Part shown: positions 58,333 through 64,000 of the stretch, piece by piece | How the letters are laid out: each line of letters opens with the position of its first letter | Position numbering within the stretch: the stretch's first letter is position 1 | Assembly (NCBI GenBank): GCA_026770025.1 | Contig: JAMXDE010000044.1 | Span: 434,001-498,000, forward strand | Origin: Craspedostauros australis | Taxonomy: Eukaryota > Bacillariophyta > Bacillariophyceae > Mastogloiales > Achnanthaceae | Direction: 5' to 3' | DNA length: 64,000 bases | Notes under the pieces: model-generated | Seen by the model: only the letters and a program-made list of their open reading frames with translations | The model's database searches: none | What the model was told of the DNA's origin: nothing | Translations under genes and position numbers: made by a program

Positions 58333-59016
58333 CGTGGATCCGCATCAATCTGAACAGCGCGATGGAGACCGAGACACACGGAGAGGGTCAGGGTGAGGGC
58401 GACCTTGGGGAATGCCGTCGCGGTGCTCTTGATTCGCTGTGCGCACCAGCGCTCTTGCTTCTTTTGTGTTGTTGGCTGTGTTGTTGGTTGCAAGCGCGTC
58501 GCGGAGATTGTTGTGTGTTGTTGGTCTGACACCGCGTTTCGGAAGGAGGTATCCACTTGCCTCTCGTATTCTCGGACAGACCATACCAGAGATGCTTAGA
58601 CCAAGTGACTCACCTGACTAATGTTGTTGGTGTGAACAGAACTTCATTTATACTTAACAAGACTGAGTTACCATACATCCCAATCGCGCAATCAGAAGAA
58701 CGGCGCGAAGAACCACGACGAAGATGACCACCAACAAACATCCTGTATCTGCGAGGATCGAGCACCACATCGGCTTGCAACAAACCACAAAGAAGTGCAG
58801 ACACATTCTATCCATTGATCTGCTGCGTCCTGCTGTGCCGCAGCCTGTCCATACGTAGAATAGCTCTTGGGAAGAGAAAAGTAGAGAAGCTGGTAAGGTC
58901 TTTCGCAACGAAGCGAAAGGAACAACATACCAGTTCAAGCACCCCAGCACAAGAGCACAAGAGGACACTCAAGAAAACACCAGCAGAAGAGGTTGTGCCT
59001 AATCCCGAGACTTGCA
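58333..59016. promoter_or_regulatory. Shared upstream region of Rpp14-like and ATPase-DUF2009 genes
   Basis: About 680 bases between divergent starts at 58332 (minus) and 59017 (plus). No gene and no recognised promoter motif seen. Confidence 0.35.
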
Positions 59017-62000
59017 ATGATGAGCGAGGGTGAGGCGCGAACGCAAGGGGAAGCGGCCGAAGGCACGGGAGGAGATCCTGTCCCAGGCAACGATCATGGA
59101 TCCAACGATCACAACAACAGCGTGGAATGGGCGACGTATCCCCTGCCACCACCTTTGGTGTCGATCTTGTCGGCTGCAACTGCTGAAACTGCTGAAACTG
59201 CCGAAACTGCTGCCGACACCGCGGACGCTGCGACTGATGCCAACAACTTTGACGTGCAAAGAGAGGACCCACCCAACGGCCTGCAATGCCTGGTGGCAAA
59301 TGCGGTGGCGGCCATCGATCTTCTCTACTTCGCCACGCCTTCGCGCATCCGTCAGGATCAGGAATGCTTCGGACATCGGTCCTGCTTGCGCGTTGTGGCC
59401 AACCAGGACGACCAAACCTTGACCATCACGGATTTGGGCGTCGGCATGACGAGGGCCGATCTCATCAACTGCTTGGGGATCGGCCGCAACATCGCGGTTA
59501 AAGGCCCCGGCAAGGGCGCACCGTCGCGCGCATCCAGCGTCCTCACCACAGATGAAAGCGATTCGTCGGGTTCCGCTGATGATGACGATGAGGATGATGA
59601 CAGTGAGGATATCTTCAATGAAGCGAATGCAAAGGCCGAGCAAGATGCTGCGCATATGGGCGGGAGAGAATCCATCACCGTTGATGCAAGGAAGACATCG
59701 CTGGGAGGTTTCTACGCGGCAGTTTGTTCGCTCGGGACAGCGGTCAAGGTCGGAACCAAGGTGAGTTCCTTGCGATCATCGCATAGCGTCTTGTGCTCTT
59801 TGTTCTACTCTATGCTGTGCCAGTTGAAATTCGCAATGGATAACTCTACTCTGCATCACGTGGCACGTTCCGAGGTTGCGTTGGTGTTCAGTCCATCCCT
59901 GCCTGAGAACATGCAGCACAGCAGCTCTCCCACCACGTTCTGGTACCTTGCAACACCTATGCAATCCAACTCACGCACTTCCACGCATATACCCATGCAC
60001 GCTCATGTATACCCATGCCTCCCATTCAATCCTGCATACCATGATTGCACACGCACACATGCACACACTCTCGTCGTCGCGACCACAGTCCAAATTCGAT
60101 GACTACTACGAGTTCCAAGTGGGTACGTTTGATTCGGATCAAGTCAACATATCATCCAAGGGAGCGAATGGCCCGACGGTGCCCGAAGAATCAACCTCGC
60201 CATTCGGTCACTTCATATTGAAGCGCCCATTCCCTGAGGGCACCAAGCTGACGCCCGATATTGGATTTGACAAGCTCGAGCACATTCGAGGAGATTCCGG
60301 TTCCATGGTCTGCATCCAGGTCCGTAACGACCTCACCAACACTTTGCTGGATTACACCTGGCTGCACGATGCCTTCGAAAAGATCTTGGAGACCACGCAC
60401 ACGAGCGTCGTCTTGGGAAACTCCGACCAGTCCGCAGAACTCATCGCCGCCACGGCGCGGGAGGAGCAGCGCAAGGAGGAGATACTGCAGAGCATAGACG
60501 AAGATGATGACCTGGATGTGGGGGATCCTGGTAAGTGGCATGGACTGCAAAGATCAACCACATATATTCATATGCGCTGCTGTGTGCTGCTGTGCGATTG
60601 AGAACGTAATGCGACGTGCAAGGGTTGCATCAAGCACAATTACACTTTTTTGCGCGGGGTACTGGTGCGATGCGATGGAAGTGTGTCAACCGCATCAGTG
60701 CTCCCATTTTCAATTCTGCGACACGATGCTCACAATGGGTGCGATGTTGATGTTGATGCCGTCATCGCCATTGCCGTCGCCATCGAACATGAATCTATTC
60801 CGTTTGCCACAAAATACCAACCCAACATCGATCATATCTTCACCTCGCCCTGTTGTGTGCTGCACGGTGACGCACAGAAGGTAGATCAACACCATGTTCG
60901 CAACTCGTCTCACTGGCTTCCTTTGCATTGCGCCCGTTGACCATGATAGCGCAAGACAACCCAGATCGAGCCGCTGCTTTGGACAAGCTATATTCATCCA
61001 TGAAAGAGCGGGCGAAGTACATCCCTCTCCGGTTATCGTTGAACGAGCGCAAGATGCTCCGACTGGTCGAAGCGTCCATGACATGCTGCGACTACACCTC
61101 GGAGGTGGATGGCGCTGTCTTCAAGAATGCCATGCGACGAAAGCACAAGCAGCTCAAGCTCATCAGCAGCGTCTTCCGCGGTCTCGTCACCGCCTGTGAT
61201 TACGACGCAGGCAAGCAGCTGGCCGACGACATGGCATCGCTTTCCAGCTACCAGACCTTCCTGCAGGAGATGATGGAATTTGCAAGACGGCACAAGATTC
61301 GGAACCCAGAAAAGATGAGAACAGAGTACGGCAAGCTCATATACTTGCTGCAAGATGCGTCACAGAACCAGGAACATCTGGAGCTGGACATCTTGCGACC
61401 CATCGAGAGCGTGTACAGGTACCTCGAGGAACGCAACGGCCTGGGCGTGCTGGAGGATCCGGCGATCGAAACCGCGACCGAAGAAATCCTTGCGGGACGC
61501 AAATCAAGATCAGCCATCGATGCCGAGATCCGGAGGAAGGAGAAGGCGGTGCAAATGCTCAAGAAGAAGTACCGCAACCCGAAGCTATCATCCGATGACA
61601 TTCACTTGTGCCTGTATTCCATCTGGTGAGTACCGGACAAAACGTGGCCGTCTTGGTCATTGTTGCTGTGGTCCATGACCACGCTGGAATTGCAATCTTC
61701 GATACTCCATGCTCTTGTGCGCGTATGCATTCTTGCAAACACCCTTCGCATGTCTCAAGCATTGTATCATGGTGCACTCTGCCGCACTATTTGCACATTC
61801 CTGTCACTCTATGCCGACATCCAACGAATCACTGAATCAATGACTTTGCATGATCTCATCACATCCCATCATTCTCACCATCACATCACGTTACAACGAT
61901 TGCACTCTCGTAACTGCACCCTTGGTACAACACAGTGACAACAATTCATTCTTAAATTCCAACCGAGTGCCCATCGACAAGGTCATTGACTTTCTCAAAA

Positions 62001-62980
62001 CGCATTTCCACCCTGATGAGATAGAAGAGGGATACTCGCTCGCCATCGTGAGCGGGGAGGCGGGTGCGCGGCTGTCGCACAGCCATGAACGGCAGTATTA
62101 CTTCGCCTTGCAATCTCTCACATTGTGGCGTGACATCATCGATGACATGTTCCGTTTGTGGGCGATGGCGGAAAACGACCTGCTCAATCAGTCCATCCAA
62201 TACTCGCTGCAGGATACGGGTCAGGGCATGCAGAGAGTCCAGCAGTCACCGGAAACGTACAAGGCGATGCAAAAGATCCTGATCCGCGTCCAGGCCAAGG
62301 TGAAGCACTGGGTGGGATCCAGCGTCATCCACTTGGGCGATCACAACGTTCCCAACGCGCTTAGTTTCATTGACAAATACACCCAGGGTGAGTCGGGTTG
62401 TGAAATCGTTTGAAATGGTGTGGGTGGTGGACATTGAGAGGCTACAGGTAGCGAAAATGCAGCCTTGCACGGCATTCGACTGTGGAGCCGACATCCAGCC
62501 GCGCACAAATACGCACATACAAACATGTATACAAACGTGAACTCACACTATCCTTTTGCCTGCGTTGTTTTTTCGCGTTTGTGCGTCGGGAGATGGCACC
62601 CCACGTATCCACCTTTGCAATTCACAACACACCGCACTGGAACGGAACTGGAACGGAAACGCTGGGCAGTCCCGCGCATCCTGGGACCGATCGTGGCGTG
62701 TCTGGAGAATGCGGAGAAGCTGTGTGAGGAAGACGATGGCATCAAGGCCTTCATCGACAACGGATTCGGTGGCATTGAGAAACTGCGCATGGATATTCTG
62801 TACGACTTCTTCCGATCCGCCTTTGACGGTAGCGGCGCCGACAACTTCTACGACGCGGGTTCTTGCATCGATGGGAGGTTAACGAGCGCGTGGAATTGGT
62901 GCTCGAACCTGCCGGACAAGAGCTTCTACCCCATCTTTCAACTGACTGGATTCGTTGGCTTTGATGGCGAATTCAAGTAG
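59017..62980 (+). CDS. Hsp90-like ATPase module fused to DUF2009 protein
   Basis: Exons are 59017-59760, 60089-60530, 60950-61625, 61936-62387 and 62670-62980. Donors are GTGAGT/GTAAGT, phases 0, 1, 2 and 1 all match, and the protein is 874 residues. Residues 88-395 resemble the Hsp90 N-terminal GHKL fold: LVANAVAAIDLL with N95 and TITDLGVGMTRADL with D139 (both nucleotide-binding positions), then an acidic insert (185-200), then LGGFYAAVCSLG. The Hsp90 catalytic Glu position is Cys91, so ATP binding without hydrolysis is possible. Residues 396-874 are a complete DUF2009 (UPF0652) protein: LVTACDYDAGKQL, NPEKMRTEYGKLIY, ARLSHSHERQYYF, HWVGSSVIHLGDHNVPNAL, FDGSGADNFYDAGSCIDGR. DUF2009 function is unknown. 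The alternative is two genes: the first ending at 60601, the second starting at the ATG at 60943. Confidence 0.75.
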
Positions 62981-63108
62981 AGCCAAGTAGAGTACGACGC
63001 TCTCCAGAATGGAGTGCTCCACATGTATGAATGACAAGAGTTACTCCACTCTATTTGGAAACAAAATGCATTGCGAAATAATACTATTGAGGTGTATGGT
63101 ACCATACG
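62981..63108. other. Short convergent gap
   Basis: 128 bases between the stop of the plus-strand DUF2009 gene and the stop of the minus-strand Cys-rich gene, so the two 3' UTRs probably overlap or nearly meet. Confidence 0.7.
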
Positions 63109-64000
63109 CTATGGTTGGTTACTCGGAGAACAGGCACTCAACAAAGGGCCAGGACAATCACCGGCGCCACTGATGGTGTATGTCATAGTGCCGCCACCGC
63201 CGCAATCGTCTTGTGTCAGACATGCTTCACATGATGAATCACCCACGCAGGCTCCCTCCTTGATGACAATGTCATTGGTGATAGTTGCATTGTTGGCAAG
63301 ATATTCGCACGCGCTTTCGCCATCGCAAGCACCCTGTTCAATGAGCAAGCTTCCTTCAGTTTTGCTTCCCGCAAATGCAGTCGCATGTACCCTCCAGCAA
63401 GCAAATTTTCCGTGGCATGCTCTCTCCCCAACTGAAATGTCTGCCACAGTCGGTGATGCTGTATCATCCTGTCTGTTGCGTCTGCCAAGAGCGACGCACG
63501 CACTCCTGCCATCGCAAGCCCCACTCTTAATTCTCACATTGCCAAAGATATTAAGGCCAAGGTTATAGCAACTGCTTGGCCTATGGCATGCCTTTGGTCC
63601 AATCACCCGGTACCCGATCTTGAAATCAGGGTGTGGGTCGTCGCTGAATCCGCCCAGTCCAGTACAGGCCCCGTCGCCGACGCAACTCTCGATGATGATG
63701 GTATCAGGGACCATCCTATCGCACAGGGCGCCATCCATACAGGAATTCTCACTGACTGTCATCACACCAGGAAAAAAAGTGCTGCAATCACCGAGGTCTG
63801 TGCAACAACCCGTGCTACAAGCCTCCCGTACTGGATCTTGACTCCCAGTGAACAGTTTTGTGCCTTTTGCCACAGTTTTCACCAGCAACTCAGTCATGTC
63901 GCGGTCGTTCTTGATCTTGTCGAATCGGTCTTGAGCTTCTCCAATTGCCACGATCCCAGGAGTGTCATCATCATCATTGCAACCAAAGATGCTCTTGATC
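63109..64000 (-). CDS. Cys-rich repeat protein, 5' end outside window
   Basis: The frame is open from the window edge at 64000 to a stop at 63109 (about 296 residues visible); no start is in the window. The visible N-terminal part is charged (EAQDRFDKIKNDRD). The rest is built of repeats of about 25-35 residues with a CxG(x)xAC core: SCVGDGACTGLG, ACDGRSACVALG, ACHGKFACWRV, ACDGESACEYL, ACVGDSSCEAC. Each is followed by an I/V-x-I/V strand, suggesting a right-handed beta-helix or stacked solenoid held by disulfides. Such repeats occur in secreted or surface proteins of diatoms. A secretion signal would lie outside the window. Binding role unknown. Confidence 0.8.
   Translation of the reverse strand, partial: IKSIFGCNDDDDTPGIVAIGEAQDRFDKIKNDRDMTELLVKTVAKGTKLFTGSQDPVREACSTGCCTDLGDCSTFFPGVMTVSENSCMDGALCDRMVPDTIIIESCVGDGACTGLGGFSDDPHPDFKIGYRVIGPKACHRPSSCYNLGLNIFGNVRIKSGACDGRSACVALGRRNRQDDTASPTVADISVGERACHGKFACWRVHATAFAGSKTEGSLLIEQGACDGESACEYLANNATITNDIVIKEGACVGDSSCEACLTQDDCGGGGTMTYTISGAGDCPGPLLSACSPSNQP

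Noticed and set aside
59761-60088. Read-through of the first ATPase exon to a stop at 60102
   Set aside because: The GTGAGT at 59761 and CCACAG before 60089 join the frames in phase 0, and the read-through peptide has no family similarity.
1-64000. tRNA genes, rRNA, CRISPR arrays, bacterial operons or provirus
   Set aside because: No tRNA-like B box with a foldable arm set, no direct repeat-spacer pattern and no viral or transposase protein was recognised on reading both strands.

Overview
The window looks like nuclear DNA of a stramenopile alga, most likely a diatom. Genes are spaced out and carry few introns, roughly 180-420 bases long, with GT(A/G)(A/C)G donors. Six genes encode the DUF6824 domain, a family best known from diatoms. 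Other typical partners are a PDZ-SYLF-VASt protein and a Cys-rich repeat protein. No species can be named from sequence alone. No tRNA, rRNA, CRISPR array, operon or intact transposon was recognised.

Layout. 1-455: end of a 181-bp tandem repeat array. 1786-7160 (-): full-length ABCC/MRP transporter in three exons. 10559-12031 (-): GT61-type glycosyltransferase. 12721-15114 (-): importin alpha, sharing an upstream region with 16206-17729 (+), a membrane-anchored SET-domain methyltransferase. 18870-29562: a cluster of five DUF6824 genes, four of which are two tandem copies of one convergent gene pair. 30163-36866 (-): succinate dehydrogenase flavoprotein subunit, an unrecognised basic/Ser-rich protein, and a HIG1-domain protein. 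38489-43856 (+): a 1680-residue PDZ/SYLF/PH-like/VASt protein. 43857-48538: gene-poor, with one tentative minus-strand gene. 48539-50707 (+): a sixth DUF6824 protein with a long Q/N/S-rich tail. 53951-55714 (-): a low-complexity protein of unknown function. 56510-57578 (+): a decayed SABATH-type carboxyl methyltransferase. 58024-58332 (-): a small RNase P Rpp14/Pop5-like protein. 59017-62980 (+): an Hsp90-like ATPase module apparently spliced in frame to a DUF2009 protein. 63109-64000 (-): a Cys-rich repeat protein cut by the window edge.

The genes do not form one pathway. Two encode inner-mitochondrial-membrane respiratory proteins (SDHA and the HIG1 protein). Several probably act in the nucleus (importin alpha, DUF6824 proteins, Rpp14-like). 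Several are membrane or lipid related (ABCC, SYLF/VASt, GT61). The most unusual items are the ATPase-DUF2009 fusion, with the Hsp90 catalytic Glu position occupied by Cys, and the duplicated DUF6824 pair, whose domain exons are almost identical while their N-terminal halves have diverged.

Exon boundaries were chosen by hand from splice motifs, reading phase and family alignment from memory. No search or transcript data were available.
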